Notes: a model not told the origin generated them from the letters alone. A stretch of 64,000 bases of DNA from CAKOSP01 sp964369625 (GCA_964369625.1 CAYJFC010000002.1:6032-70031), one strand, 5' to 3'. Counted from the stretch's first letter, positions 50,703 to 59,726 are shown. Made by a program: numbers and translations.

Positions 50703-51567
50703 TATAATCAGCCATTTCTTTAGGCATATCACAATTAAATTGCATTAATTCATTAGTAATAGGATGTGCAAACGTTATTTTAGTAGAATGTAAAAATTGT
50801 CCAAACTTTGTTGCTTTATTTTTACTATATACTGGATCATTAAATACTGGATATCCTATATATTCTAAGTGAACTCTTATTTGATGTGTTCTACCAGTTT
50901 CTAAAGACAATCTAACTAATGTGTGTTTTTTATATCTTTTTTCTACGTGTAAATTAGTGATAGCTTTTTTTCCACCATCTTTTATTTCTTGCATTCTAAA
51001 ATCTTTACTGCTTTTACCTATTGGTGCATCAATTTTAGCACTTTGGCTAGGAAAAACGCCATTTATAAGAGCTACATATTCTCTTTTAATTTTTTTGTCT
51101 TTAAAATCATTTGACAATTTAACATGTGCTTTATCTGTTTTTGCAACAAGCATTAACCCACTAGTATCCTTATCAAGTCTATGAACAATTCCCGCTCTAT
51201 CTGCTCCACCTTCTGCTGATAAATTATCAGTATAAAACAAAAGACCATTTACAAGCGTATCAGTTCTATTTCCTGAACCAGGATGAACAACTAGTCCACT
51301 TTGCTTATTAATAACTAAAATATCTTCATCTTCATACACAATATCAAGAGGTATTTCATTTTTTTCTAATTTAACTTCCTTTTTAAAATTTTCATCTATA
51401 ACTATTTCATCGTCTAAATTAACTTTATATGATGATTTTTTTATTTGATCATTAACAAGCACATTACCATTATCAAGTAATTTTTCAATTAAACTTCTTG
51501 ATAAATCAGTATTACTTGCTATATATTTATCTAATCTATTTCCTTTTTCATTTACTACTATTTTCAT
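50683..51567 (-). CDS. rluD: 23S rRNA pseudouridine synthase RluD-like
   Basis: Isomerises uridines in 23S rRNA. 294 residues. N-terminal S4 domain (KGNRLDKYIASNTDLSRSLIEKLL), catalytic GIVHRLDKDTSGLMLVAKT with the essential Asp, and C-terminal LETGRTHQIRVHLEYIGYPV. Follows lspA with about 20 bases of overlap, as in Bacillus (lspA-ylyB). ATG at 51567 is better spaced from AAGGA than an ATG two codons earlier. YlyB is the closest Bacillus counterpart by synteny. Confidence 0.94.
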   Translation of the reverse strand: MKIVVNEKGNRLDKYIASNTDLSRSLIEKLLDNGNVLVNDQIKKSSYKVNLDDEIVIDENFKKEVKLEKNEIPLDIVYEDEDILVINKQSGLVVHPGSGNRTDTLVNGLLFYTDNLSAEGGADRAGIVHRLDKDTSGLMLVAKTDKAHVKLSNDFKDKKIKREYVALINGVFPSQSAKIDAPIGKSSKDFRMQEIKDGGKKAITNLHVEKRYKKHTLVRLSLETGRTHQIRVHLEYIGYPVFNDPVYSKNKATKFGQFLHSTKITFAHPITNELMQFNCDMPKEMADYIKQLED

Positions 51568-52012
51568 ATACATCTTCCTTTTTTATTATTGCTATAACTA
51601 AAAGTATAACACCTACTACTACGGCCATGTCTGCTATATTAAATACAGGATAATGATAATTACCAAATACTAATTTTATATAATCTATTACATGTCCATA
51701 AACTATTCTATCAATTAAATTCCCTATCAATCCCCCTATTATAAAGGAAAATGCAAGTGTATTTCTAATAGATTGTTTAAAATTTTTTATCATATATAAT
51801 ATGTATCCTAATATTAATATATTTATTATTATTAACATCCATCTTTGATCTGTAAAAATGCTAAAGGCTGCTCCCGTATTATATACTTTTGAAAACGAAA
51901 AAAAATTATCAATTATAATAAAAGAACTATGTAAATTATTTTCCACTAGCACTTTAACTAATTGATCAATTATTATAATTATAAAACTAAAAATAAAAAT
52001 CTTTTTTTTCAT
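51548..52012 (-). CDS. lspA: Lipoprotein signal peptidase
   Basis: Aspartic protease that removes signal peptides from prolipoproteins; 154 residues, four TM helices. Catalytic Asp residues in GNLIDRIVYGHVIDYI and VFNIADMAVVVGV; N-terminal IDQLVKVLVE. Several lipoproteins are encoded nearby (cyclophilin, 53101-53502). It overlaps rluD and follows ylmC by 27 bp. Confidence 0.96.
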   Translation of the reverse strand: MKKKIFIFSFIIIIIDQLVKVLVENNLHSSFIIIDNFFSFSKVYNTGAAFSIFTDQRWMLIIINILILGYILYMIKNFKQSIRNTLAFSFIIGGLIGNLIDRIVYGHVIDYIKLVFGNYHYPVFNIADMAVVVGVILLVIAIIKKEDVYENSSK

Positions 52013-52039
52013 GTATATATTATAACATATATTTTAAAA

Positions 52040-52258
52040 TTATTTAACTAATATTACATCAGTTCCTATTTTAACTATCGAGGAAAATTCTATAATATTA
52101 TCTGCACTTCTTATGAATTTTTTCATAAACTTTTTGGGTTCCGTTGATAATCTTAATATTTTACCTTCTAAGTTAATTTCAACATCAACTATGCGACCTA
52201 AATTATATCCTGTTTCCATATTTATTATATCTTTTTTTTGAAGTTCACTTAAATTCAT
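52040..52258 (-). CDS. ylmC: YlmC/YmxH family PRC-barrel protein
   Basis: A 72-residue PRC-barrel protein: LSELQKKDIINMETGYNLGRIVDVEIN is the family signature (LqxKdVINxxdGkrLGxIxDleId). It is usually annotated as a sporulation protein. It starts 22 bp after sigG, as in Bacillus, where ylmC lies close to sigG. AGGTGAT before ATG. Function unclear; RNA or protein binding is likely for PRC barrels. Confidence 0.9.
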   Translation of the reverse strand: MNLSELQKKDIINMETGYNLGRIVDVEINLEGKILRLSTEPKKFMKKFIRSADNIIEFSSIVKIGTDVILVK

Positions 52259-52280
52259 ATAATCACCTATTTAATTATAT

Positions 52281-53057
52281 TTAATTTATTAATTTTCTTA
52301 CATTTTTTATAGCACTTTTTTCTATTCTTGATACTTGCGCTTGACTAATTTGAAGTTCTTCAGCTATTTCTGTTTGAGTTTTACCAACTATATATCTTTT
52401 AATCAAAATATCTTTTTCTCTTTGTTTAATATCATTTAAAGCTTTACGCATTGCTATTAACATATCTTTATTACTACTTATTTCTTTTATATCTGCTATT
52501 TTATCTTGCAAATATATCGTATCTCCCCCATCATTATATATTGGTTCAAATATTGATATAGGATCTTTTAAAGAGTCTAGTGCATAACCAACTTGATATA
52601 CCTCTATTCCAAGAGCTGAAGCTATTTGATCAGTTGTTGGAATATGACCATTAATATTTAAATATTCATCATTAAATCTAAGTATTTGATATGCTAAATC
52701 TTTGATACTTCTAGAAACTCTTAATGATGTATTATCTCTAATAAAACGTTTCATCTCTCCCATTATAAGGGGCACTGCATATGTACTTAATTGTAATCCA
52801 TAACTTAAATCAAAATTATCAATAGCTTTAATTAATCCAACAACACCTATTTGAAATAAATCATCTGCATTTACAGCGGCAGTGTTAAATCGTTTAAGTA
52901 TACTAAAAACTAATTTCAAATTACCTTCTATGAGTTTATCTTTTGCTAAAGCATCTCCATTATTCATATCTTCAAATAATTTAATTATTTCTTTATTTTT
53001 TAAAACTTTTAATTCATTTGTGTTTATTCCACTTATATTTACTTTATAATTTGACAT
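52281..53057 (-). CDS. sigG: Sporulation sigma factor SigG (forespore)
   Basis: Late forespore sigma factor in spore formers; 258 residues against 260 in B. subtilis. The N-terminal anti-sigma/localisation stretch VNISGINTNELKVLKNKEI aligns with VEICGVDTSKLPVLKNEEM; DLFQIGVVGLIKAIDNFDLSYGLQLSTYAVPLIMGEM is region 2; DPISIFEPIYNDGGD is nearly identical to SigG (DPVSLFEPIYNDGGD); ISQAQVSRIEKSAI is region 4. SigF is shorter in these features. Placed as in Bacillus between sigE and ylmC, but with two extra genes between. Its ribosome site AAAGGA is buried in a terminator-like hairpin. Confidence 0.9.
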   Translation of the reverse strand: MSNYKVNISGINTNELKVLKNKEIIKLFEDMNNGDALAKDKLIEGNLKLVFSILKRFNTAAVNADDLFQIGVVGLIKAIDNFDLSYGLQLSTYAVPLIMGEMKRFIRDNTSLRVSRSIKDLAYQILRFNDEYLNINGHIPTTDQIASALGIEVYQVGYALDSLKDPISIFEPIYNDGGDTIYLQDKIADIKEISSNKDMLIAMRKALNDIKQREKDILIKRYIVGKTQTEIAEELQISQAQVSRIEKSAIKNVRKLIN

Positions 53058-53090
53058 AAAAAAATCCTTTCAACAATATTGTGAAAGGAT
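53058..53090 (-). terminator. Terminator of the lipoprotein gene, also covering the sigG ribosome site
   Basis: Minus-strand ATCCTTTCA pairs fully with TGAAAGGAT, followed by T7 and then the sigG ATG. The only ribosome site of sigG, AAAGGA, is in the 3' arm. Confidence 0.8.
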
Positions 53091-53100
53091 TAATTCATTT

Positions 53101-53502
53101 TTATTCACATTCGAAACCGTTTTCTTCAGCATCTTTTTTCATTGCTTCATAACCAGTATCTTCATATCCCATTTCTTCTTTAGCTTCATCACTTAATTTA
53201 GTATAATCTATTTCAAGTTCTAAAGTAATTTCTGTTCCATCGTTTGATGCTTTACAAGTCATACCTTCTTCCTCAGAAGCTTCACACAATTCTTCTAAAT
53301 CTTCTTTAGTAGGTTCTACACCATAATCCATAGTAGTAACAGTTTTAGCTGTTTTAACTTCATCATTAGAATCAAAATCCATTGTTACTGTAATATCACC
53401 TAATAATTCTTCTTCCATACTGCATGTTAAAGATTTCCCACCACACGCTGTTATCATTAAAAGTACAAATAATGCCATTGATATTAATTTAATGTTTTTC
53501 AT
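53101..53502 (-). CDS. Small acidic lipoprotein
   Basis: A 133-residue lipoprotein. Signal peptide with lipobox MITACGG (Cys about 20). The mature part is very acidic with Cys residues in pairs (SLTCSMEEE, EELCEASEEEGMTCKAS, GFECE) and alternating strands (ITVTMDFDSNDEVKTAKTVTTMDYGV), similar to DUF1307/YehR-type lipoproteins but not securely placed. ATG at 53502 after AGAGGTG. Lies between the secreted multi-pass protein and sigG. Function unknown. Confidence 0.8.
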   Translation of the reverse strand: MKNIKLISMALFVLLMITACGGKSLTCSMEEELLGDITVTMDFDSNDEVKTAKTVTTMDYGVEPTKEDLEELCEASEEEGMTCKASNDGTEITLELEIDYTKLSDEAKEEMGYEDTGYEAMKKDAEENGFECE

Positions 53503-53555
53503 TTTTTCACCTCTTTTCTTTTTTATAATTAAACTACACACTTATAGTTAATTTA

Positions 53556-54869
53556 TTAATACGCTGTATGAGGAGCTTCTATTCCAGTTCCATCTGGTGC
53601 ATTATAATCCGGCTCCTTAACTTCTTCCACTACAGGATTAGCATTTTCCAAACAATCATCACTTGGATAAATCCCCACTAATGTAAATGCGAAATTTAAA
53701 ATAATTGGAATAAAAAATATAATAACTGTGTATACAAGTCTTAAAGTAACCGTTTTAAAAGCTTTATTAAGAGCATCATTATCTTGCGCAGCTACTGACT
53801 TTAAAAAATCCATTATACTTAATATTACCAATGCTGTTATTGCTACATATTTCATTATATCAAGTATTAATTGAAACCATTTTGCAGATTCTCCTAAAAG
53901 AGATGCACAATCATCAAATGCTTCACCAATTAAATCATCTATATAATAGTCTTCACCATTGACATTAGTTAAATAATCTTTCATATTGTCAGTTACAAAA
54001 TTTTGAGTCAATTGATTTTTTTCTTCAGTAATAATTGTTACTAATTTTTCAGCAGTTACAGAATCAATTCCTGGGTTGTTATTCACAGCCTCTATAAGGT
54101 CATCCCAAAAAGAATGTAATGACGAAATTATAAAATTAGAAACTAGTTCTTCTACATTACCTTCCATAGATAATTTGACTTTTAAATATTCAGTTGCATA
54201 TACAGGAAAATTATTTGCATATTCTAAATACGTATCTGAATATATTTCTGAAATTATTTTTTTGGAATAATTTTCATCTTGAAATTCATCAGAATTTTCT
54301 TTTAAGTTAGCTATAATACTTGAATCTTTTTTATACTCATCTATAATATTATTTACCTTTATTATTTGATTATCTATTTCAGATTGATAATCATTAATTA
54401 AATTAGATGCAGTACTTTTTTCACTAAAAGAACCATATGCTTCACATTCCCCATTATTATCATAACATATAGCATTTTGATTCATTTCTGGTTCACCATA
54501 AAAACTATGTGCATAATATCCAAAATCAGGACAATCGAATAATTCATTTTGGCCACTGATTTCAAAAAGCTCGCCAGTTCCTTCATATCTAATAGAAAAA
54601 GTTCTATCAAAAGCTATTCCTTTGCCATATGAAACTACTCTATCATCATATAATTTAACCGAAAGTTCATAATTGTACACAACATTAGTTTGTCTAGTAA
54701 TATCATAATATATATATATTTCTTGTGTTAAATTTTCTCCTGCTATAATTTGATTTTTTTCTTCAAATTCATTTTTGTAACTACAAACCACCATTTTTTC
54801 TTCTGCACTAACATTATTTATAACTAAAAAACTCATTACTATTAAAAATATATAACTCAACTTTTTCAT
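53556..54869 (-). CDS. Secreted protein with C-terminal TrbC/VirB2-like membrane region
   Basis: A 437-residue protein. Signal peptide (about 1-22, ends VSAEE), an external domain with Cys residues (ICYDNNGECE) and long helices (about 150-300), then two or three helices near 330-405: DIMKYVAITALVILSIMDFLKSVAAQDNDALNKAFKTV... and VIIFFIPIILNFAFTLVGI (quoted in part). This region resembles the TrbC/VirB2-type segments found in conjugation-related proteins. No other type IV secretion gene is present. It lies between sigE and sigG, with a weak promoter of its own (TATAAT). Role unknown; sporulation linkage is inferred from position only. Confidence 0.7.
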   Translation of the reverse strand: MKKLSYIFLIVMSFLVINNVSAEEKMVVCSYKNEFEEKNQIIAGENLTQEIYIYYDITRQTNVVYNYELSVKLYDDRVVSYGKGIAFDRTFSIRYEGTGELFEISGQNELFDCPDFGYYAHSFYGEPEMNQNAICYDNNGECEAYGSFSEKSTASNLINDYQSEIDNQIIKVNNIIDEYKKDSSIIANLKENSDEFQDENYSKKIISEIYSDTYLEYANNFPVYATEYLKVKLSMEGNVEELVSNFIISSLHSFWDDLIEAVNNNPGIDSVTAEKLVTIITEEKNQLTQNFVTDNMKDYLTNVNGEDYYIDDLIGEAFDDCASLLGESAKWFQLILDIMKYVAITALVILSIMDFLKSVAAQDNDALNKAFKTVTLRLVYTVIIFFIPIILNFAFTLVGIYPSDDCLENANPVVEEVKEPDYNAPDGTGIEAPHTAY

Positions 54870-54907
54870 TGTCTCACCTACTAATAAAATTATATCACAT
54901 AACAAAG

Positions 54908-54934
54908 AAAAAAAACTAGTTTTTTCTAGTTTTA
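54908..54934 (-). terminator. Terminator of sigE
   Basis: AAAACTAG-aaaaaa-CTAGTTTT followed by T on the minus strand, after the sigE stop at 54943. Confidence 0.8.
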
Positions 54935-54942
54935 TGTTTACA

Positions 54943-55626
54943 TTAGTTATTCATAGTTTGCTTTAATTTTTTGATAACCTTTTTTTCTATCCTGGAAATA
55001 TATGACTGGCTTATTCCTAGCATAATAGCTACTTCTTTTTGAGTATATTCTTTTGTATTATTAAGTCCATATCTTAGAGTCATAATTTCCTTATCTCTAT
55101 TTTTAAGACCACTTATTTCCCTCTCAAGATCTTTTTTATCCACATTTTTTTGATACTCATCTGGAACTAAATTAACATCAGTTCCCAAAATGTCTTCAAG
55201 TCTTAGTTCATTACCTTCTGCGTCATAATTTAATGCTTCATCTAAGCTCATTTCTATTTTTTTCTTTTTATTTTTTCTTAAGAACATTAATATTTCATTA
55301 GATATACATCTTGAAGCATAGGTAGCAAGCCTAATATTTTTATCTATTTTATACGTATTAATTCCTTTAATTAAACCTATGGACCCTATCGAAACTAAAT
55401 CTTCTAAATCATATATGCTATTTTCAAATTTTTTTGCTAAGAATACTACTAAACGTAAATTATGCTCAATAAGTATATTTCTTGCATCTACATCACCATT
55501 TTTAGATAATATTAAGTATTTCAGTTCATCCTCTTTTGTCAAAGGAGGTGGAAGTTTATCCGTTGCACCAACAAAAAAAAGTTCATTATATTTAAGTTTT
55601 AAGTACATAAGTATTTTTTTAAACAT
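54943..55626 (-). CDS. sigE: Sporulation sigma factor SigE (mother cell)
   Basis: Early mother-cell sigma factor made as an inactive precursor; 227 residues. The amphipathic pro-sequence MFKKILMYLKLKYNELFFVG is somewhat shorter than in Bacillus, then DKLPPPLTKEDE matches EALPPPLSKDEE. Region 2: NLRLVVFLAKKFE, DLVSIGSIGLIKGINTY, LATYASRCISNEILMFLR. Region 4: TQKEVAIMLGISQSYISRIEKKVIKKL. Start ATG overlaps the spoIIGA stop, behind GGAGG. Directly downstream of its processing protease, as in Bacillus. Confidence 0.93.
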   Translation of the reverse strand: MFKKILMYLKLKYNELFFVGATDKLPPPLTKEDELKYLILSKNGDVDARNILIEHNLRLVVFLAKKFENSIYDLEDLVSIGSIGLIKGINTYKIDKNIRLATYASRCISNEILMFLRKNKKKKIEMSLDEALNYDAEGNELRLEDILGTDVNLVPDEYQKNVDKKDLEREISGLKNRDKEIMTLRYGLNNTKEYTQKEVAIMLGISQSYISRIEKKVIKKLKQTMNN

Positions 55627-56380
55627 TTAAATCCTCCATTAATTTATAATTTAAAATACAGTTACTTCCATCTAGATTAATAATTTCATTACTAACTCCT
55701 AGTAGATAATTATTAAATTTTTTATTATTAATTTCTATATATTTTAAAGAGAAACATTCAATTAAACCAGTTTTATTCACCCCCTTAAATGGTACATATA
55801 TAGGATTTTTATTATTATATATTTTCCTATCAACGATAATTACATATTTATTTGTTACAGGGTCTTTTAATTTATTACCTGAATCTATAAAACCATCTAA
55901 TAATAAATTTTTATTATTTTTAAATACTACTTTAACTTTATATGATAATATTTGTTTACTTTTTAGCTTTTTTGTTTGATAAACATATATTACTAAAATT
56001 AAAGGTGATAACAAAAATAATAATAAAGTATTAATCATATAGTCATTTTTAAAGTACCGTGATAAATAATGCATAAATCCTGCTAAAATAGTACTTGTCA
56101 TATATAAATACATCAAATTAGTAATAGTGTGTTTCATATTTTTGTAATTAAATGTAATAATAGTCATAATAGTTCCAGATAATATTTTAGATATTATTAA
56201 TATTATTTCACTAGTATTTAATAATATAATAAATGAAAATATAGCCCCAAATAAAGATCCAATTATAATATTTTTTAATTTAGCAACTCTTTTTAAAGCA
56301 ATTTTAATGGTAACAAGTAATAAAAAGTCATAACAAAAATTAAGTATAAATAATAAATCCAAATATATCATTTGCCTCAC
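55619..56380 (-). CDS. spoIIGA: Sigma-E processing peptidase SpoIIGA
   Basis: Membrane aspartic protease that cleaves pro-SigE. 253 residues: five TM helices in the N-terminal 150 residues (start MIYLDLLFILNFCYDFLLL), then the soluble protease half with GFIDSGNKLKDPVTNKYVIIVD, holding the catalytic Asp in D-S-G-N. Bacillus SpoIIGA is about 309 residues, so this one is shorter, mainly at the C-terminus. Between ftsZ and sigE as in Bacillus. A partial Spo0A-like site (TTTGTCACT, 56413-56421) lies upstream. Confidence 0.88.
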   Translation of the reverse strand: MRQMIYLDLLFILNFCYDFLLLVTIKIALKRVAKLKNIIIGSLFGAIFSFIILLNTSEIILIISKILSGTIMTIITFNYKNMKHTITNLMYLYMTSTILAGFMHYLSRYFKNDYMINTLLLFLLSPLILVIYVYQTKKLKSKQILSYKVKVVFKNNKNLLLDGFIDSGNKLKDPVTNKYVIIVDRKIYNNKNPIYVPFKGVNKTGLIECFSLKYIEINNKKFNNYLLGVSNEIINLDGSNCILNYKLMEDLNV

Positions 56381-56450
56381 CTATTTTATTTTATACTTAT
56401 AAATAAAAATATTTTGTCACTTATAGGAAATAAAATATGTAAAATTTCAT

Positions 56451-56480
56451 AAAAAAAGAAGATATAATATCTTCTTAAAA
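56451..56480 (-). terminator. Terminator of ftsZ
   Basis: AAGAAGATAT / ATATCTTCTT with T7 on the minus strand, just after ftsZ. Confidence 0.85.
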
Positions 56481-57527
56481 TTCACTATTTCTTAAAAATG
56501 GAGGAATATCAAAATCATCATTCGCTACTTCTCTTCTTCTTTTAGGAAGTTCATTTGAAAATAAAGCTTCTTCTCCTACTTGATCGTCAAATCCTGTGGC
56601 AATTACTGTTACAATAACTTCTTCAGAAAGATTTTCATTTTTAATGGCCCCAAATATAATATTAACATCTGAGTTAGCTGCTTCTCTAACTGTTTCTACA
56701 GCATCTTCAATTTCGAATAATGTTAAGTTTTTACCACCTGTAACATTAACTATAGCATTAGTAGCTCCGTCAATAGTTGCTTCTAAAAGCGAATTAGCAA
56801 CAGCTTGTCTCGCAGCTTCAATAGCTCTATTTTCTCCAGCATTACATCCAATACCAATGATAGCTGTTCCACTTTTTTCCATTACTGTTTTAACATCAGC
56901 AAAGTCTAAGTTTATAATACCAGTAACAGCAATTAAATCTGAAATTGATTGTACACCTCTATGAAGCACATTATCTACTTCTTTAAATGCATCATCAAAA
57001 CTAGTTGTTTTATCTATTATATCTCTTAATCTATCGTTAGGAATAATAATTAATGTATCTACATTTTTACGTAATTCATCAAGACCTAAAAGAGCATTTT
57101 CCATTCTCTTTTTACCTTCAAATCTAAATGGTTTAGTAACGATACCTACAGTTAAAGCACCCATTTCTTGAGCAATTTCAGCTATTACTGGAGCTGCTCC
57201 TGTTCCAGTTCCGCCACCAAGTCCACAAGCAACAAATACCATATCAGCACCTTTAACAGCTTCTTCAAGTTCAGCTTTTGATTCAAGTGCAGCAGCTCTT
57301 CCTACTTCAGGATTAGCACCTGCTCCTCTTCCACCAGTAATTGATTTACCTATTTGTATTTTATTATCTGCTTGTGATGCGTTTAAAACTTGTAAATCTG
57401 TGTTTACAACATAAAACTCAACACTTTTAACTCCCTCTTCAATCATACGATTAACTGCATTACAGCCACCGCCACCTACACCAATAACTTTAATCTTGGC
57501 AATTTGGTCCATTTCTAATCCATTCAT
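56475..57527 (-). CDS. ftsZ: Cell division protein FtsZ
   Basis: Tubulin-like GTPase that forms the division ring. 350 residues. GTP-binding GVGGGGCNAVNRMI, the signature GLGGGTGTGAAPVIAEIA, T7 loop NLDFADVKTVM, and the C-terminal partner-binding peptide DFDIPPFLRN. The linker is short (about 15 residues), which makes it slightly shorter than Bacillus FtsZ (382). GGGAGG before ATG. Cotranscribed with ftsA (12 bp gap). Confidence 0.97.
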   Translation of the reverse strand: MNGLEMDQIAKIKVIGVGGGGCNAVNRMIEEGVKSVEFYVVNTDLQVLNASQADNKIQIGKSITGGRGAGANPEVGRAAALESKAELEEAVKGADMVFVACGLGGGTGTGAAPVIAEIAQEMGALTVGIVTKPFRFEGKKRMENALLGLDELRKNVDTLIIIPNDRLRDIIDKTTSFDDAFKEVDNVLHRGVQSISDLIAVTGIINLDFADVKTVMEKSGTAIIGIGCNAGENRAIEAARQAVANSLLEATIDGATNAIVNVTGGKNLTLFEIEDAVETVREAANSDVNIIFGAIKNENLSEEVIVTVIATGFDDQVGEEALFSNELPKRRREVANDDFDIPPFLRNSEF

Positions 57528-57539
57528 AATGTATCCTCC

Positions 57540-58784
57540 CTAACTATCAAAAAAATATCCAAACAATTTACCTAATAATGAATTGTCTGATAAATTTATT
57601 TTTCTATGTAATCCACTTAATTCTTCTTGCTGATCAATATCAAATATTGAAAAGTCAGCATTACGTAACTTTAATCTACTATAATAATATTTTATTAAAC
57701 CAGCTGCTACTGAATATTTATTATGTCTAATACCAATTTCATTAACATGAGCTATTTTAGCTTTTCTGTTAAACACTTCATCTAATAAAATATTAAAATC
57801 TTTAAGTTCTGTTGTGCCCCCTGTAACCATTATATAACTAATTTCCCTTTTTGTTAAGAGATTTATTTGTTTTTTTATTAAATTCAGCATTTCCACAAGT
57901 CTTGCATTAACAATTTCACTTGCATCATATTGATTTATTTTCACTAAATCATCTTGTTTATTAGTAAAAGTTACAGATTCATTAGCCTGTGCCATTGATT
58001 TATGGGCAAGAGCTAAATTTTCTTTTATATAAATAGCATCTTTTCTTGATATCTTATACATATAAGCAAAATCTGCTTCAATATTATTGCTGCCAACATC
58101 AAGAACTTCTGTATTTGTTAAAATTCCTTTGTTAAATATTGATACTTCTGTTTTAGATGCACCTATATTAACTATTGCTCCAACTTCATTATTATTAATT
58201 TCTTTTCTAAATTCATAATAATCTGCCAGTGGCCCCACTACTGTATCAACTACCTGCACATCTACTTTTTCAAGACATTTAAGTAGTGATATTATATTAT
58301 TTTTTGGAGCTATAACACTAACAGCTTTAACTGTTAATTTTTCACCAATTGCTCCTATGGGTGATGCTACTTTATCTACATCATTTATTATAAAACTAGT
58401 TGGCAAGACACTTATAAGTTCATGATTATCTGGAACTCTGTTATACACTGCTGCTTCTATTGACCTAGTAATAGCTTTATGATTAATTACTTTATCCACA
58501 CCATTAATAGATGTACTACCTTCAGAATAAAAACATTTTGTATTATAACTTGGAATGCTTACCACCACTTTATTTACTGGCATCCCCATGATATCAGAAG
58601 CCTTACTAAAAACTTCTTTAAAGGAAACTATAGCACTTTCAGGATTAACTATATAACCATTTTTAATTCCCCTAGCTGGCACGTCTATGCAAGTTAAAAT
58701 ATTTAGCTTTTTTTTAAATATTTCACCAATAATTAATTTTATATAATTAGAGCCGACATCTAAACTAGCAATGATTTTTCGCAT
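57540..58784 (-). CDS. ftsA: Cell division protein FtsA
   Basis: Actin-like membrane tether of FtsZ; 414 residues. Phosphate loops IIASLDVGSNYIKLIIGE and GAIVNIGASKTEVSIF, with YIMVTGGTTELKDF as adenosine loop. The C-terminal amphipathic membrane helix is seen in SLLGKLFGYFFDS. Promoter TTGCCA-18-TATAAT upstream; AGGAGTGGG ribosome site. First gene of the ftsA-ftsZ unit. Confidence 0.94.
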   Translation of the reverse strand: MRKIIASLDVGSNYIKLIIGEIFKKKLNILTCIDVPARGIKNGYIVNPESAIVSFKEVFSKASDIMGMPVNKVVVSIPSYNTKCFYSEGSTSINGVDKVINHKAITRSIEAAVYNRVPDNHELISVLPTSFIINDVDKVASPIGAIGEKLTVKAVSVIAPKNNIISLLKCLEKVDVQVVDTVVGPLADYYEFRKEINNNEVGAIVNIGASKTEVSIFNKGILTNTEVLDVGSNNIEADFAYMYKISRKDAIYIKENLALAHKSMAQANESVTFTNKQDDLVKINQYDASEIVNARLVEMLNLIKKQINLLTKREISYIMVTGGTTELKDFNILLDEVFNRKAKIAHVNEIGIRHNKYSVAAGLIKYYYSRLKLRNADFSIFDIDQQEELSGLHRKINLSDNSLLGKLFGYFFDS

Positions 58785-58812
58785 AAACCCACTCCTATTT
58801 TCCTTACTTTTA

Positions 58813-58842
58813 ATTATACATTATAAAGGTGGATTTTGGCAA
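58813..58842 (-). promoter_or_regulatory. Promoter of ftsAZ
   Basis: Minus-strand TTGCCA (58837-58842), 18-bp spacer, TATAAT (58813-58818). Confidence 0.65.
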
Positions 58843-58863
58843 GTAAATTAGATATCTATCAAT

Positions 58864-58892
58864 AAAAAAATCACTATTCATTAGTGATTTTA
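58864..58892 (-). terminator. Terminator of truB and the nusA-infB operon
   Basis: AAAATCACTA-atgaa-TAGTGATTTT followed by T run on the minus strand. Confidence 0.85.
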
Positions 58893-59725
58893 AGCATAAT
58901 ATATAATTTTCCTAAACCTGCAAAAAATTCATATATTGCTATTATTTTATTTTCATAAACCATAAAATATTTATTATCAGGTAAATCAAAAGTTATTTTA
59001 GCTCCATTTTTAACTTTAAAATATTCTTCATCCGTCAAATTGATTTTTTCAAAATCCAAACAATCTTCTAAATCAAGCATTTTATAATTATTAGTTTTCA
59101 CATCTTCTAAGGTATAGCTATTTTCTATATTAAAGTTACCTTGCTTTGTTCTAGTAAGTTCCTGCATTGTACCGATTACACCTAATTTTTTACATATATC
59201 ACTTACTAAACTTCTAATATATGTTCCTTTACTTACACTTACTTCAAATGTAAAAGCATCTTCTGTAAATTCTAATAGTTTGATATAATTTATTTCTATT
59301 TCTCTTACTGGAAGTACTACTTTCTCATTATTTCTAGCATATTCATATAATTTTTTACCATCTATTTTTACAGCTGAATAAAGAGGTACCTCTTGATTAC
59401 TTTTACCTAAAAAACTTTTAAGAACTTCTTCTACCTTATCTTTTGTAGTAAATACATTATTTTCTTCTAAAATATTGCCAGTAATATCAAGTGTATCAGT
59501 TTGCACTCCTAATTTCACTTTTGCTATATATGTTTTATCATATCCAGTAATAAGGTCTACTAGTTTAGTATATCTTCCAAGGCACATAACAAGCACTCCA
59601 GTTGCTAGTGGATCAAGAGTACCTGTATGACCTATTTTTTTAGTAGCAAAAATGTGGTTAAGTTTATTAACCACATCTCTACTAGTCATATCTTTTTCCT
59701 TATTTATAACTAAAAAACCATTCAT
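58874..59725 (-). CDS. truB: tRNA pseudouridine-55 synthase
   Basis: Makes pseudouridine 55 in tRNA. 283 residues. MNGFLVINKEKDMTSRDVVNKL, KIGHTGTLDPLATGVLVMCLG with catalytic Asp, VPLYSAVKIDGKKLYEYAR and VSKGTYIRSLVSDI are all family landmarks. ATG at 59725 is one base after the rbfA stop, behind GAAGG; upstream in-frame ATGs lack a good site. Last gene of the rimP-nusA-ylxR-infB-rbfA-truB operon. Confidence 0.96.
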   Translation of the reverse strand: MNGFLVINKEKDMTSRDVVNKLNHIFATKKIGHTGTLDPLATGVLVMCLGRYTKLVDLITGYDKTYIAKVKLGVQTDTLDITGNILEENNVFTTKDKVEEVLKSFLGKSNQEVPLYSAVKIDGKKLYEYARNNEKVVLPVREIEINYIKLLEFTEDAFTFEVSVSKGTYIRSLVSDICKKLGVIGTMQELTRTKQGNFNIENSYTLEDVKTNNYKMLDLEDCLDFEKINLTDEEYFKVKNGAKITFDLPDNKYFMVYENKIIAIYEFFAGLGKLYIMLKITNE

Positions 59726-59726
59726 A

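Noticed and set aside
53556..54869. Part of a conjugation locus
   Set aside because: The C-terminal helices resemble TrbC/VirB2 segments, but no relaxase, coupling protein or VirB4-type ATPase is present.
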